Source: Telmatospirillum siberiense
GTDB lineage: Bacteria > Pseudomonadota > Alphaproteobacteria > Rhodospirillales > Magnetospirillaceae
Length of the DNA: 64,000 nucleotides
Direction of reading: 5' to 3'
Assembly: GCF_002845745.1 (NCBI RefSeq)
Contig: NZ_PIUM01000006.1
Coordinates: 62,001 to 126,000 of the forward strand
In this document: piece by piece, positions 19,101-27,849 of the stretch
Position numbering within the stretch: the first letter of the stretch is position 1
Layout of the letters: each line of letters begins with the position of its first letter
Position numbers and translations under genes: made by a program
Notes under the pieces: generated by a model
What the model saw: the letters and a program-made list of their open reading frames with translations, nothing else
Database searches by the model: none
Told to the model about the DNA's origin: nothing

Positions 19101-19325
19101 TACGCGCTCAACAGCGCGTTGGGCAATATCCCCGTGCTGGGGTCGCTGTTCTCGGGCGAGAAGGGGGGCGGGGTCTTCGCGATGAATTATTCGATGAACG
19201 GTCCGTCCAAGGATCCCACCGTCGTCGTCAATCCCCTGTCCGCCCTGACGCCGGGGATGCTGCGCAAGCTGTTCGACATCTTCGACAACGGCAGCGAGAC
19301 GGAAGTCCGTCCCAAGGACAAATAG
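16152..19325 (+). CDS. YhdP/AsmA-like protein (DUF3971 domain)
   Basis: About 1057 residues from GTG 16152, preceded by GGGGAGG; a longer TTG frame from 16083 is less likely. One N-terminal membrane helix (FQLLGAVGASVVVFVAWFGYRL) anchors a very long periplasmic beta-rich domain. The C-terminal block from about 900 (LLVEGSYDDADPRQPLKGVL to FAMNYSMNGP) is the AsmA-like end. Proteins of this class are proposed bridges carrying phospholipid to the outer membrane. With pqiABC nearby, two lipid-bridge systems occur in the window. Confidence 0.85.
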   Translation: MVHGTVRSLFQLLGAVGASVVVFVAWFGYRLSEAPLNLSLLTPYIEDALSAPDGGFAVKLEKTVLAWNKETRTIEIRAVNVRAISGEREVIAAVPELQVSLSGPSLMRGQIAPRWVRLRHPVIRLRRDAQGQIQFGMGDDEETGTKSSPAILEAFHVLLEPPGGSDPGGQLQRIEVVDGDLAVDDEILGVRWHAPRADLRFNRDQRGIAGHARIDLQLAGDQARFDADGFFNATDQAVDATLSFGGIRPSLLASLAPALQPIAGLHLPTGGTVALRYSIDQGLRDIRFDLVGGEGVIDASSQLGVSWPVQSVAFKGALVDGLNSLVLDELRVDMGGPLISLTGRVDDIGGASRVEAQAHVDDMPLDTLKGAWPPVVAPNPRTWILANLSRGRVRVASANLSAHRLAGQSFDDLSIDRLDGEVVPEGVTVQYLHPMPPIANVNAHATFNADTFTIDVKSGEVFGLKVPEGKVILGGLSAPDQFADISLKVTGPVEDALRLIDSKPLSWAQALGVQPTKVKGDAMTSLALKFPLLEKLTFDQMKVRAQAQTSHFGLPDVALGLDLSEGALSLDIDPKGMDVSGKALLGGMPADIRWRENFSRGSPFRSRYQVSAVLGDAERRLVGLDADPFQPPFLAGPVPVDLTAIMYESGRGDIEVQANLTEATMQLTGLNWEKKAFVGGHASAQLRLTDGLLSDMPHFSLGSSNGLDVSGQGSFEKGQLRKIFLDKVKFARTDVQATVTLRQGEGPAFDLSGNSFDAREIVSGDPSDHQTDKKVTTPKQHREQPLREDQLPLAIQAKFAQVWVSDEGVLRNVSAAMTRDRRDWRRIRIDGTVGGGQPLHVEIQPAGANRRSLKMTSGDAGAVFKNFDIFDNMLGGQLLVEGSYDDADPRQPLKGVLTVSDFQLVKAPALARLLTVAALTGIVDLLQGSGIPFSTLDLPFTLTDGVLALHDARAAGTALGLTVKGQVDLDADMMALEGTVVPIYALNSALGNIPVLGSLFSGEKGGGVFAMNYSMNGPSKDPTVVVNPLSALTPGMLRKLFDIFDNGSETEVRPKDK

Positions 19326-19483
19326 GCGCTTAAGCCGGCCCCGGCCCTGCGACCCGCTCGTTCCCCGTCAATGCCAATTATTTGAAATATTAAGATTTTA
19401 TCTTGGCTTTGCGGCGTCTTGCAGGGGCAAGCTGACCGGACGGCGCGGGAGCGTCCGCGGTTGAATGACAAGGAGGTGCCGTT

Positions 19484-19729
19484 ATGGTGGAAAAGCCGAT
19501 CGTCGCGGGAAAGGGGCCCATCGTCATGGAGCTCACCGCCGGGGAAACCTATTACTGGTGCCGGTGCGGGCGCAGTAAAACCCAGCCGCTTTGCGACGGC
19601 TCCCATGCCGGGACGGGTCTGACGCCGATGGCCTATACGCCCAGTGGCGCGATGAAGGTCCGCTTCTGCGCCTGTAAGCAGACGTCGAAGCCGCCGTTCT
19701 GCGACGGCGCGCATCTCGACCTCAAATAG
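19484..19729 (+). CDS. Dual CDGSH iron-sulfur protein
   Basis: An 81-residue protein made of two tandem CDGSH motifs: C-R-C-x3-K-x3-P-x-CDGSH at about 26-41 and C-A-C-x3-S-x2-P-x-CDGAH at about 63-77. Each supplies three Cys and one His for a labile [2Fe-2S] cluster, as in the mitoNEET/Miner2 family. The size suits the minimal two-motif type. AAGGAGGTG lies upstream of the ATG. Possible redox or cluster-transfer role. Confidence 0.9.
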   Translation: MVEKPIVAGKGPIVMELTAGETYYWCRCGRSKTQPLCDGSHAGTGLTPMAYTPSGAMKVRFCACKQTSKPPFCDGAHLDLK

Positions 19730-19735
19730 AGTCTT

Positions 19736-19885
19736 ATACCAACTCTCGGTGATCGGCCCCGATCACCGAGCCCTCAATCGCCGGGCGGGTTTCTCCGAAA
19801 CCCTGGGCTTTCGCTCGCATAAGCTCGCGGGCCCTTAATGGGCCAGACCAAGTCTCGATGAGGCATCCTCATCGAGACTTGGTAT
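19736..19885. repeat. Dispersed structured repeat, copy 2, with inverted ends
   Basis: A 150-bp element bounded by ATACCAA (19736-19742) and TTGGTAT (19879-19885), with homology to copy 1 at 2425. It contains an 11-bp stem at the 5' end, GGGTTTC/GAAACCC, and at the 3' end a perfect 17-bp stem at 19847-19863/19867-19883 with a CAT loop. It exactly fills the space between the CDGSH gene and tyrS; its last base is the final base of the tyrS stop codon. Probably a small palindromic mobile element used as a bidirectional terminator. Confidence 0.75.
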
Positions 19886-21135
19886 TATTCGGCCTTGATC
19901 AGGACGTGGCGTTTCTTGCCCGCCGACAGCTTGATTACCCCGTCCTTCAGATGGGGCGTCCCGATCAGGTCGGTTTCACTACCGACGGCGTCGTCGTTGA
20001 TCTTGGCGCCGCCGCCCTTGATCAGACGCCGGGCTTCGCCGTTCGATGCGGCAAGCCCGGCGCGGGCAAACAGGGCGAAGGCCGGAATGCCCGTCGTCAA
20101 CTCCGCCGCGGGGATGGCGACCGTCGGCAGGCTGTCGGCCGCGGCGCCTTCCTCGAAGGTGCGTTTCGCGGTTTCCGCGGCCTGGGCGGCGGCGGCGGCG
20201 CCATGGGCCAGACGCGTCGCCTCATTGGCCAGGATCTTCTTCGCCTCGTTGATCTCGGCGCCTTCCAGGTCGGCCAACCGGTTGATCTCGTCGATCGGCA
20301 GTTCGGTGAACAATTTCAGGAAACGGCCGACGTCGGCGTCCTCGGTATTGCGCCAGAATTGCCAGTAATCCCAGGCCGACAGGCGTTCGGCGTTGAGCCA
20401 GACGGCGCCTTGCGCGGTTTTGCCCATCTTGGCGCCCGAGGCCGTGGTCATCAGCGGCACGGTGAGCCCGAACAGATCGCGGGCGTCGACGCGGCGGCCC
20501 AATTCCACCCCATTGACGATGTTGCCCCACTGGTCCGAGCCGCCCATCTGCAGGGCGCATCCCAGCCGGCGCGACAGTTCAAGGAAATCGTAAGCCTGCA
20601 GGATCATGTAATTGAATTCGAGGAAGCTGAGCGGCTGCTCGCGTTCAAGGCGCAATTTCACCGAATCGAAGCTCATCATGCGATTGACCGAGAAATGCCG
20701 GCCGAAATCGCGCAGGAAGGCGATGTAGTTGATCTGGTCGAGCCAATCGGCATTATTGACCATCACGGCATCGGTCGGGCCATCGCCAAAGGTCAGGAAC
20801 TTGCCGAACACCTGTTTGATACCGGCCATGTTGCGGGCGATATCGTCGTCGGAGAGCAGCTTGCGCGCCTCGTCCTTGCCGGAGGGATCGCCGACCCGGG
20901 TCGTGCCGCCGCCCATCAATACGATCGGCTTGTGCCCGCTCTTCTGCAAATGGCGGAGCAGCATGATGGGAAGCAGGCTGCCCACATGCAGGGAATCGGC
21001 GGTACAGTCGAAACCGATATAGGCGGTCACCGTTCCCGCGCTCAACCGGCTGTCGAGCCCATCGAGATCGGTGCATTGATTGAAAAATCCGCGCTCGGTG
21101 ATGGTGTGCAGGAAATCGGAGCGAAGGGTCGTCAT
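19885..21135 (-). CDS. tyrS: Tyrosyl-tRNA synthetase
   Basis: A 416-residue class I synthetase. The HIGH-like motif is HVGSLLPIM (about 50-58) within the segment starting [10 protein letters not shown]. Tyrosine recognition is seen in [12 protein letters not shown] and [10 protein letters not shown], and KMGKT (about 234-238) is the KMSKS loop. A C-terminal S4 RNA-binding domain (about 350-416, [15 protein letters not shown]) is present. It charges tRNA-Tyr. Its stop codon coincides with the repeat end; it is divergent from anmK. Confidence 0.97.
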   Translation of the reverse strand: MTTLRSDFLHTITERGFFNQCTDLDGLDSRLSAGTVTAYIGFDCTADSLHVGSLLPIMLLRHLQKSGHKPIVLMGGGTTRVGDPSGKDEARKLLSDDDIARNMAGIKQVFGKFLTFGDGPTDAVMVNNADWLDQINYIAFLRDFGRHFSVNRMMSFDSVKLRLEREQPLSFLEFNYMILQAYDFLELSRRLGCALQMGGSDQWGNIVNGVELGRRVDARDLFGLTVPLMTTASGAKMGKTAQGAVWLNAERLSAWDYWQFWRNTEDADVGRFLKLFTELPIDEINRLADLEGAEINEAKKILANEATRLAHGAAAAAQAAETAKRTFEEGAAADSLPTVAIPAAELTTGIPAFALFARAGLAASNGEARRLIKGGGAKINDDAVGSETDLIGTPHLKDGVIKLSAGKKRHVLIKAE

Positions 21136-21275
21136 GGGAAATCGCCTGAGCTGATATTCGGTTTCCGGGTCTTTGATGCCGGGGTGGCCCGTTTAGCACG
21201 ATTGCCATTGACGTACAACGGGAGCACCTTTTGTCATGAGAAAACGCATTGATTTTCGCTCCGGAGGTCCGCTCG

Positions 21276-22364
21276 TTGTCGTCGCTTCTGCTCAGTCTCG
21301 GCCTGATGTCCGGCACGTCTCTCGATGGGGTCGATGCCGCTTTGATCCGCACCGACGGCGAGCGTGTCGCTGAGTTCGGCCCCAGCCTGACCCGTCCTTA
21401 TCCGGCACCCTTGCGCCAACGCTTGCGGGGGATACTGGGGGGCGTCGGTCCGGTGGCCGAGGTCGAGCGGGACGTGACCCTGTTTCATGCCGAGGTCGTC
21501 CGGGATCTGCTGGCCGAAAGCGGAACCTCCCGCGCCGAGGTGGCGGTGGTCGGATTCCATGGCCATACCATCCTGCACCGGCCGGAGCAGGGGCGGACCT
21601 GGCAGATCGGGGACGGCGCCCTGCTGGCCGAGCGGTTGGAGCTCTCCGTCGTCAACGATTTCCGCTCGGAGGATGTGGCGGCCGGCGGGCAGGGGGCGCC
21701 CCTGGTGCCGGTCTACCACGCCGCTCTGGCGGAGGGGTTGGCCCGTCCGCTGGCCGTGCTCAATCTGGGAGGGGTCGGCAATGTGACCTGGATCGGCGTG
21801 GATGGCGGCCTGCTGGCTTTCGATACCGGACCGGGCAACGCCTTGATCGACGATTGGGCTTTGCGCCATACCGGGCGGGCGGTGGATGTGGACGGGGCGC
21901 TGGCGGCGGATGGAACGGTCGACGAGGAAGCCCTGCGGGCGTTCCGCGCGCATCCCTATTTCACCAGGCTGCCGCCCAAGTCCCTGGACCGCGATGATTT
22001 CGCGAAAATCGCCGGAGCCCTGGTCGAGGGTCTGTCGGCAAGCGACGGGGCGGCGACCTTGAGCGCCTTCAGCGTGGCAGCGGTGGAACTGGCCCAGGCG
22101 CATTTCCCGGCGCCCCCGGCGACATGGCTGGTCTGCGGCGGCGGCCGGCACAATCCCGTTATCATGGCCGGGTTGCGCCGATGCCTGCCGGCTCCGGTCA
22201 AGCCGGTCGATGCGGTCGGCTGGGACGGCGACGCGCTCGAGGCGCAGGCCTTCGCCTTCCTGGCGGTGCGCAGCCTGAAAGGCCTGCCCTTGACCTGGCC
22301 GGGCACCACCGGAGCCGCCCGGCCTCTGGGCGGCGGCCGCCTGCACCGGCCGGGTGCGGTTTAA
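21276..22364 (+). CDS. anmK: Anhydro-N-acetylmuramic acid kinase
   Basis: About 362 residues from TTG 21276, which follows GGAGG by 8 bases; a longer TTG frame begins at 21249. It has GLMSGTSLDGVDAAL near the N-terminus, NLGGVGNVTWI and FDTGPGNALIDDW in the centre and VCGGGRHNPVIM near the end, all AnmK signatures. The enzyme phosphorylates and opens anhydroMurNAc during cell-wall recycling. It overlaps the convergent hydrolase gene by 4 bases. Confidence 0.95.
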   Translation: MSSLLLSLGLMSGTSLDGVDAALIRTDGERVAEFGPSLTRPYPAPLRQRLRGILGGVGPVAEVERDVTLFHAEVVRDLLAESGTSRAEVAVVGFHGHTILHRPEQGRTWQIGDGALLAERLELSVVNDFRSEDVAAGGQGAPLVPVYHAALAEGLARPLAVLNLGGVGNVTWIGVDGGLLAFDTGPGNALIDDWALRHTGRAVDVDGALAADGTVDEEALRAFRAHPYFTRLPPKSLDRDDFAKIAGALVEGLSASDGAATLSAFSVAAVELAQAHFPAPPATWLVCGGGRHNPVIMAGLRRCLPAPVKPVDAVGWDGDALEAQAFAFLAVRSLKGLPLTWPGTTGAARPLGGGRLHRPGAV

Positions 22365-23023
22365 CCGGCGGCGGCCAGACTGCGTTCGAGCGAGATGCCG
22401 GCCAGATAGTCGTCGAGCGTCACGTTCAATTCATCGAGCTTGGTGCCGAAGGTATGGTTGGCACCCGCGATGGTCCGATAATTGACCGTGATGTTGCGCT
22501 GGCTCGACAATTTGGTGGCAAGCTTGGCGACGCTGGCCTCGGGCACCAGATCGTCCTGGGTGCCGTGAACGATCAGGCCGGACGACGGGCAGGGCGCCAG
22601 GAAGGTGAAATCGTAGACGTTGGCCGGCGGGGCCACCGAGACGAATCCGTCGATTTCCGGCCGGCGCATCAGCAATTGCATGCCGATCCAGGCGCCGAAC
22701 GAAAAACCGCCGACCCAGCAGCTCGCGGCGTTGGGGTTGAAGGACTGCATCCAATCCAGGGCGGAGGCGGCGTCGGAAAGTTCGCCCTGACCGTTGTCGA
22801 AACGGCCTTGTGACCGACCGACACCTCGGAAATTGAAGCGCAGAGTCGAAAATCCCCGGCGCACGAAGGCATGGTACATGGCATAAACAACCTTGTTGTT
22901 CATGGTGCCGCCATGCTGGGGCTGGGGGTGAAGCAGCAGCGCGATGGGCGCATTGGGCTGCTTGCCGTGGTGGTAGCGGCCTTCCAGCCGTCCATCCGGT
23001 CCGTTAAAAATGACTTCGGGCAT
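22361..23023 (-). CDS. Alpha/beta hydrolase
   Basis: A 220-residue protein from ATG 23023 (MPEVIFNGPDG). Features are an oxyanion-type HPQPQHGGTMNN segment, the nucleophile elbow GGFSFGAW (Ser at about residue 106), an Asp in HGTQDDLVPE and a His in GANHTF. This is the dienelactone-hydrolase-like group common in alphaproteobacteria. The substrate is unknown. It is divergent from cysE. Confidence 0.85.
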   Translation of the reverse strand: MPEVIFNGPDGRLEGRYHHGKQPNAPIALLLHPQPQHGGTMNNKVVYAMYHAFVRRGFSTLRFNFRGVGRSQGRFDNGQGELSDAASALDWMQSFNPNAASCWVGGFSFGAWIGMQLLMRRPEIDGFVSVAPPANVYDFTFLAPCPSSGLIVHGTQDDLVPEASVAKLATKLSSQRNITVNYRTIAGANHTFGTKLDELNVTLDDYLAGISLERSLAAAG

Positions 23024-23111
23024 TGTGTTGTGTCGGATCCATCTTTGACCGTCTTGGCCAAACCTGACCAACCCGGTATGAATTAATGTAAAACAAACTG
23101 ACCTTCGCGCT

Positions 23112-23149
23112 TGGTCAATCTTGACCAGCATTGTCGGGCATCTTATATT
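23112..23149 (+). promoter_or_regulatory. Sigma70 promoter with overlapping operator for the cysE-isc operon
   Basis: TTGACC (23121-23126), a 17-base spacer and TATATT (23144-23149) form a near-ideal promoter, predicting a start near 23156. The inverted repeat TGGTCAA-TC-TTGACCA (23112-23127) covers the -35, as a repressor site would. More TTGACC/TGACCAA half-sites lie at 23045-23071. IscR, encoded second in the operon, is a natural candidate ligand, but the sequence does not prove it. Confidence 0.7.
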
Positions 23150-23230
23150 CACCGTCGAGCGCTGGTCACCCGGAGCGGATGCCCCGGAACCCCCTGTGCG
23201 TATGCCGCGTACAATAACATATTGATGACT

Positions 23231-23977
23231 ATGGTTTTCAAGAGACTTCGGGAAGAAATTGCATCTATTCGTCTCCGTGATCCCGCGGCGCGCTCGAACC
23301 TTGAGATTTTACTCTGCTATCCCGGGTTGCATGCGCTGTTGTTTCATCGCGTGGCGCATTGGTTCTGGAGGCGAGGGCTTCATCTTTTCGGTCGCTTTAC
23401 CTCCCATGTCGGGAAAATGCTGAGCGGGATCGAGATCCATCCCGGCGCCGAGATCGGCGAGCGGCTTTTCATCGATCACGGGACGGGAGTGGTCATCGGC
23501 GAGACGGCCGTTGTCGGCAGCGACGTCACTCTTTATCAGGGGGTGACCCTGGGCGGCACCTCGCTGCACAAGGGCAAGCGCCATCCGACTCTGGCCGACG
23601 GCGTGATCGTCGGTTCGGGGGCTCAGGTTCTTGGGCCGATCGTCGTCGGCGAAGGGGCCCGGATCGGCGCCAATGCCGTGGTGTTGAACGACGTGCCGGC
23701 GGGAGTGACCATGGTGGGCATTCCGGCGCGGATGGTCGAGCCCCGCGGCAAGGAACACGAGTTTCTGGCATATGGATGCGACGCCGAGCTTCCCGATCCG
23801 CTGCTGAGGATCATCGACGGCTTGCATCAGGAAATCGTTGGGCTGCGCAGCCAGATTAACGCCTTGGAGGGTCAGAAGACCAAGCCGGGGCGGAAGTCCG
23901 CACCGGCTTTGCCGCCTTCGGAGAAATTGCGCGATACGACCGATTCGCCGCGCAAGAGTGCGCGTAGTTTAACTTGA
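23231..23977 (+). CDS. cysE: Serine O-acetyltransferase
   Basis: About 248 residues from ATG 23231 ([20 protein letters not shown]); ATG 23225 is also possible and the longer frame from 23111 is not credible. The left-handed beta-helix is visible as hexapeptide repeats ([20 protein letters not shown], then [20 protein letters not shown]). It makes O-acetylserine, the precursor of cysteine. It lies only 19 bases before iscR, so cysteine supply and Fe-S assembly appear co-transcribed. Confidence 0.95.
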   Translation: MVFKRLREEIASIRLRDPAARSNLEILLCYPGLHALLFHRVAHWFWRRGLHLFGRFTSHVGKMLSGIEIHPGAEIGERLFIDHGTGVVIGETAVVGSDVTLYQGVTLGGTSLHKGKRHPTLADGVIVGSGAQVLGPIVVGEGARIGANAVVLNDVPAGVTMVGIPARMVEPRGKEHEFLAYGCDAELPDPLLRIIDGLHQEIVGLRSQINALEGQKTKPGRKSAPALPPSEKLRDTTDSPRKSARSLT

Positions 23978-23996
23978 TCTGTGGGAGTGAAATGAC

Positions 23997-24473
23997 GTGA
24001 AACTGAGCACCAAAGGACGCTATGCCGTCATGGCAATGGTCGATCTGGCTTGCAACAGCAATGGCAGCCCGGTGGCTCTTGCCGATATCGCCGATCGCCA
24101 GGAAATTTCCCTGTCCTACCTGGAACAGCTTTTCGGAAAGCTGCGCAAGGGCGGTCTGGTCAAGAGCGTGCGCGGACCCGGCGGCGGTTACCTGCTGGCT
24201 CGTCCGGCCCCGCAGACCCGCGTGTCGGACATCATCCTGGCCGTCGACGAGCCGATCCAGACGACCCGCTGCACCCCCGGTTCGCCGGCCGGTTGCCACA
24301 ACCACAAGGGCCGCTGCCTCACTCATGATCTGTGGGAGGAACTGGGTAACCAGATCTATCTCTATCTGAGTTCGGTCTCCCTGGGCGATGTGGTCGACCG
24401 CCGCCTTCTGGGCAGCAGCGGCGTATTCCACGGGACGCCGGCCGCCGGCGGCAGCATCGCCGCGGCGCAGTAA
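23997..24473 (+). CDS. iscR: Rrf2 family Fe-S cluster regulator IscR
   Basis: A 158-residue Rrf2 protein. The winged helix is at 1-80 (MKLSTKGRYAVMAMVDLA, then a LSYLEQLFGKLRKGGLVKSV recognition region). The Cys motif at about 98-113 is RC-x7-C-x6-C-LTH. In E. coli the three Cys plus His hold a [2Fe-2S] cluster with C-x5-C-x5-C spacing; the wider spacing here is seen directly. It senses Fe-S demand and represses the isc operon that follows. Confidence 0.93.
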   Translation: MKLSTKGRYAVMAMVDLACNSNGSPVALADIADRQEISLSYLEQLFGKLRKGGLVKSVRGPGGGYLLARPAPQTRVSDIILAVDEPIQTTRCTPGSPAGCHNHKGRCLTHDLWEELGNQIYLYLSSVSLGDVVDRRLLGSSGVFHGTPAAGGSIAAAQ

Positions 24474-24512
24474 GCCCCCCGCGGGGACTTGGAAGAGGGA
24501 CGGACCAGACGG

Positions 24513-25640
24513 ATGACTTCTCTCGCCGCCTATTTGGACTACAACGCCACGGCGCCGGTGAGGGCCTGCGCCAGCGAGGCGGCGTTGCGTGCCATGGGCG
24601 TTCCGGGCAATCCCTCTTCGGTGCATGCCTTCGGCCGGGCCGCCCGCGGTCTGGTCGAGGAAGCCCGGGAAACGGTGGCCGCCCTTCTGGAGGCGGACCC
24701 GCGCGGTGTGATTTTCACCTCCGGTGGGACCGAGGCCAACGCCCTGGCGATCACCGGCTGGAACCGGCGGCGGTTTCTGGCCTCCGCCATCGAACATCCT
24801 TCGGTATTGAAGGCCCGGCCCGGCGAGACGGTCGGCGTGCTGCGTTCCGGGGTGATCGATCTGGCCGCTCTCGAGCGTGCCCTGGCGGCCGATTCCGAGC
24901 CCGCCCTGGTCGCGGTGATGCTGGCCAACAACGAAACCGGGGTGGTCCAGCCGATCGCCGAAGTCGTGCGTCTGGCCAGGGCCCATGGCGCCCTCGTCCA
25001 TTGCGACGCGGTGCAGGCGGTGGGCAAGACGTCCGTGGACATTGGCGCGCTGGGGGTCGATTCCCTTGCCCTGTCGGCCCATAAGCTGGGTGGTCCGACA
25101 GGGGTGGGGGCCTTGCTCCTGGCCGATCCGGACGCCGAATTGCGGCCTCTGCTCGCCGGTGGCGGTCAGGAGGGGCGGCGGCGCTCGGGGACTGAAAATC
25201 TGCCGGGCATCGCCGGTTTCGGCGCGGCCGCCCAGGCGGTCATGGCCGAGACGGACGAGGCCGGGCGGCTGGCCCGCTTGCGGGACCGATTGGAAAAAGC
25301 TGCCGGCGAGCAGGCGCCGGGACTGGTGGTGATCGGTGCCGGAGCGCCCAGGCTTCCCAATACCGCCTGCCTGGCGGTGCGGGGAGTGTCGGCGCAGACG
25401 CTTCTGATGGGGCTCGATCTGGCCGGTGTCGCGGTCAGCACCGGTTCGGCCTGCAGTTCGGGCAAGGTGGCGCCCAGCCATGTGCTGACGGCGATGGGCG
25501 AGGACGATCTGGCCGGCTCGGCGATCCGGGTCAGTCTGGGCTGGGCCAGCGAGGAACAGGATGTGGATTGTTTCCTGGAAGCCTTTGGTTCGATGATCCA
25601 GCGCCTCGGGGCGGGGGATCGGCAAGCGAGGGTCGCATGA
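24513..25640 (+). CDS. Cysteine desulfurase, NifS/IscS paralogue
   Basis: A 375-residue PLP enzyme from ATG 24513. YLDYNATAP opens the fold, ALSAHKLGGPTGVGALL carries the PLP lysine, and STGSACSSGKVAPSHVL carries the persulfide Cys. It is shorter and more diverged than the IscS encoded directly downstream, and typical of the extra desulfurase next to IscR in alphaproteobacteria. It provides sulfur, perhaps to a different acceptor such as MnmA or thiamine synthesis. Confidence 0.93.
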   Translation: MTSLAAYLDYNATAPVRACASEAALRAMGVPGNPSSVHAFGRAARGLVEEARETVAALLEADPRGVIFTSGGTEANALAITGWNRRRFLASAIEHPSVLKARPGETVGVLRSGVIDLAALERALAADSEPALVAVMLANNETGVVQPIAEVVRLARAHGALVHCDAVQAVGKTSVDIGALGVDSLALSAHKLGGPTGVGALLLADPDAELRPLLAGGGQEGRRRSGTENLPGIAGFGAAAQAVMAETDEAGRLARLRDRLEKAAGEQAPGLVVIGAGAPRLPNTACLAVRGVSAQTLLMGLDLAGVAVSTGSACSSGKVAPSHVLTAMGEDDLAGSAIRVSLGWASEEQDVDCFLEAFGSMIQRLGAGDRQARVA

Positions 25641-25688
25641 GACACACGGGAATGATTGGCGGCGTTCCATGCCGCCGGAGAGGCGAGG

Positions 25689-26942
25689 ATGAGTGACATG
25701 ACGGCAATTCAGGGCACGCAGAACAGCGGGTTGACGCAGCCGATTTATCTCGATTACCAGGCGACGACTCCATGTGATCCGCGCGTCGTCGAGGCGATGC
25801 TGCCCTATTTCACGGAACGTTTCGGCAATCCCCACTCCCGCAACCATTATTACGGTTGGGAAGCCGAAGAGGCGGTCGAGAAGGCGCGGGAAGAGATCGC
25901 CACCATCATCGGGGCCGATCCGAAGGAGATCGTCTTCACCTCGGGGGCGACGGAATCGAACAATCTCGCCCTCAAGGGCGTGGCCTATTTCTACCGCGAA
26001 AAGAAGAACCACATCGTCACCGTGGTGACCGAGCACAAATGCGTGCTGGATTCCTGCCGCCATCTTGAGCAGGATGGGTTCCAGGTGACCTATCTGCCGG
26101 TGCAGAAGAACGGCCTGATCAGGCTCGACGAGTTGGAGGCCGCGATCACCGACAAGACGGTGATGGTCTCGGTGATGGCCGTCAACAACGAGATCGGTGT
26201 CATCCAGCCGCTGGCCGAAATCGGCGCGATCTGCCGCAAGAAGGGCGTCTTCTTCCACACCGACGGGGCGCAGGCGGTGGGCAAGATCCCGCTCGACGTC
26301 AATGCGATGAACATCGATCTGATGAGCATTTCGGCGCATAAGATCTACGGACCCAAGGGTATCGGCGCGCTCTACGTGCGCCGCCGGCCCCGCGTTCGCC
26401 TGCAGTCACTGATCGACGGCGGCGGGCAGGAGCGCGGCATGCGCTCGGGCACCCTGGCCACGCCGCTCTGCGTCGGTTTCGGCGAGGCTTGCCGCATCGC
26501 CCGCGAGGAGATGCCGGCCGAGGCCAAGCGCCTCACGGCCCTGCGCGAGCGCCTGCTGAAGGGCGTGCGCGAACGCCTGCCCGAGGTCTATCTGAACGGT
26601 GACGCGGAACTGCGCATTCCCGGCAATCTCAACATCAGCTTCGCCTTCGTCGAAGGCGAGGGCCTGATGATGGGGGTCAAGGACATCGCGGTGTCATCGG
26701 GTTCGGCCTGCACCTCGGCATCGCTGGAGCCGTCCTATGTGCTGCGCGCCTTGGGGCTGGACGCCGAAATGGCCCATACCAGCCTCCGGATCGGCATCGG
26801 GCGCTTCACCACCGAGAAGGAAATCGACTACGCCATCGGACACATCGTCGAGGCGGTGAGCCGCCTGCGCGAATTAAGTCCGCTGTGGGAGATGCATCAG
26901 GAAGGGATCGACATTAAATCGATCCAGTGGGCCGATCATTGA
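25689..26942 (+). CDS. iscS: Cysteine desulfurase IscS
   Basis: A 417-residue enzyme from ATG 25689 (GGAGAGGCGAGG upstream). The motifs are [51 protein letters not shown] (PLP Lys) and [20 protein letters not shown] (active Cys). The C-terminal tail [18 protein letters not shown] is the IscU-contacting end of true IscS. It supplies sulfane sulfur to IscU and to tRNA thiolation by MnmA, encoded at the operon's end. Confidence 0.97.
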   Translation: MSDMTAIQGTQNSGLTQPIYLDYQATTPCDPRVVEAMLPYFTERFGNPHSRNHYYGWEAEEAVEKAREEIATIIGADPKEIVFTSGATESNNLALKGVAYFYREKKNHIVTVVTEHKCVLDSCRHLEQDGFQVTYLPVQKNGLIRLDELEAAITDKTVMVSVMAVNNEIGVIQPLAEIGAICRKKGVFFHTDGAQAVGKIPLDVNAMNIDLMSISAHKIYGPKGIGALYVRRRPRVRLQSLIDGGGQERGMRSGTLATPLCVGFGEACRIAREEMPAEAKRLTALRERLLKGVRERLPEVYLNGDAELRIPGNLNISFAFVEGEGLMMGVKDIAVSSGSACTSASLEPSYVLRALGLDAEMAHTSLRIGIGRFTTEKEIDYAIGHIVEAVSRLRELSPLWEMHQEGIDIKSIQWADH

Positions 26943-27000
26943 CAAAAGCCGCCTCCGGGCGCCGTCCGGTGGTTTTCCAAGAGTTTTGACGGAGGACTTC

Positions 27001-27402
27001 ATGTCTTACAGCGAGAAGGTCATCGACCACTACGAGCACCCGCGCAACGTGGGCTCGTTTCAGAAGAGCGACGGCGGCGTCGGCACCGGCCTCGTCGGAG
27101 CGCCGGCCTGCGGCGACGTGATGAAGCTGCAGATCAAGGTGAGCGCCGAGGGCATCATCGAGGATGCCAAGTTCAAGACCTTCGGCTGCGGTTCGGCCAT
27201 CGCGTCGTCCTCACTGGTCACCGAATGGGTGAAGGGCAAGACGCTGGACGAGGCGGCAAAGATCAAGAACACGGAGATCGCGCAGCATTTGGCCCTGCCG
27301 CCGGTCAAAATCCATTGTTCGGTGTTGGCGGAGGATGCTATCAAGGCTGCCATCGCCGACTATAAGAAGAAGAACGGTCTGGAAGAAGACGCCGCCCAGT
27401 GA
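27001..27402 (+). CDS. iscU: Fe-S cluster assembly scaffold IscU
   Basis: A 133-residue scaffold from ATG 27001. All three ligand cysteines are present, in APACGDVM (with the conserved Asp), FGCGSAIASS and KIHCSVLAED. LPPVK just before the third Cys is the HscA recognition motif. IscU assembles [2Fe-2S] clusters from IscS sulfur. It lies 58 bases after iscS. Confidence 0.97.
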   Translation: MSYSEKVIDHYEHPRNVGSFQKSDGGVGTGLVGAPACGDVMKLQIKVSAEGIIEDAKFKTFGCGSAIASSSLVTEWVKGKTLDEAAKIKNTEIAQHLALPPVKIHCSVLAEDAIKAAIADYKKKNGLEEDAAQ

Positions 27403-27432
27403 CGGGCGGTTTTTGGAAGAGGTGATGGAAGC

Positions 27433-27774
27433 ATGGCTGAACGTATGGCTCCTTTGACCTTGAGCGATGCCGCCGTCGAGCGTGTCAAGGCGATGGTCTC
27501 CGGGCGCGACAAGCCGACGCTGGGAATCCGCATCGGCGTGCGCACGAAGGGATGCTCTGGGTTGTCCTATACCCTTGAATTCGCCGAAGAAAAGGGTCCG
27601 ATGGACGAAGTGGTGGAGACCCGGGGGGTGACCGTGTTGATCGACCCCAAGGCCACCATGTTCATCCTGGGCACCGAGATGGATTTCGTCGAGGAAAAGC
27701 TGCAATCCGGCTTCGTCTTCCGCAATCCCAACGAAAAGGGCCGATGCGGTTGCGGCGAGTCCTTCCACGTCTGA
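27433..27774 (+). CDS. iscA: A-type Fe-S carrier IscA
   Basis: A 113-residue A-type carrier. The three cluster-binding Cys are in RTKGCSGLSY and GRCGCGESFHV. The length and C-terminus are standard for IscA. It receives clusters from IscU and passes them to apoproteins, chiefly [4Fe-4S]. It lies 30 bases after iscU. Confidence 0.95.
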   Translation: MAERMAPLTLSDAAVERVKAMVSGRDKPTLGIRIGVRTKGCSGLSYTLEFAEEKGPMDEVVETRGVTVLIDPKATMFILGTEMDFVEEKLQSGFVFRNPNEKGRCGCGESFHV

Positions 27775-27849
27775 TCCTTTGAGGAAATTTTCCGTCGCCA
27801 GGCCGCGTCCGCCGGACTGGCGGCGGTCTCCCGAAAGCGGGCAGGTTTT

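Noticed and set aside
23856-26339. An 827-residue minus-strand frame over iscR and both desulfurases
   Set aside because: Antisense of three certain genes, with no protein signature.
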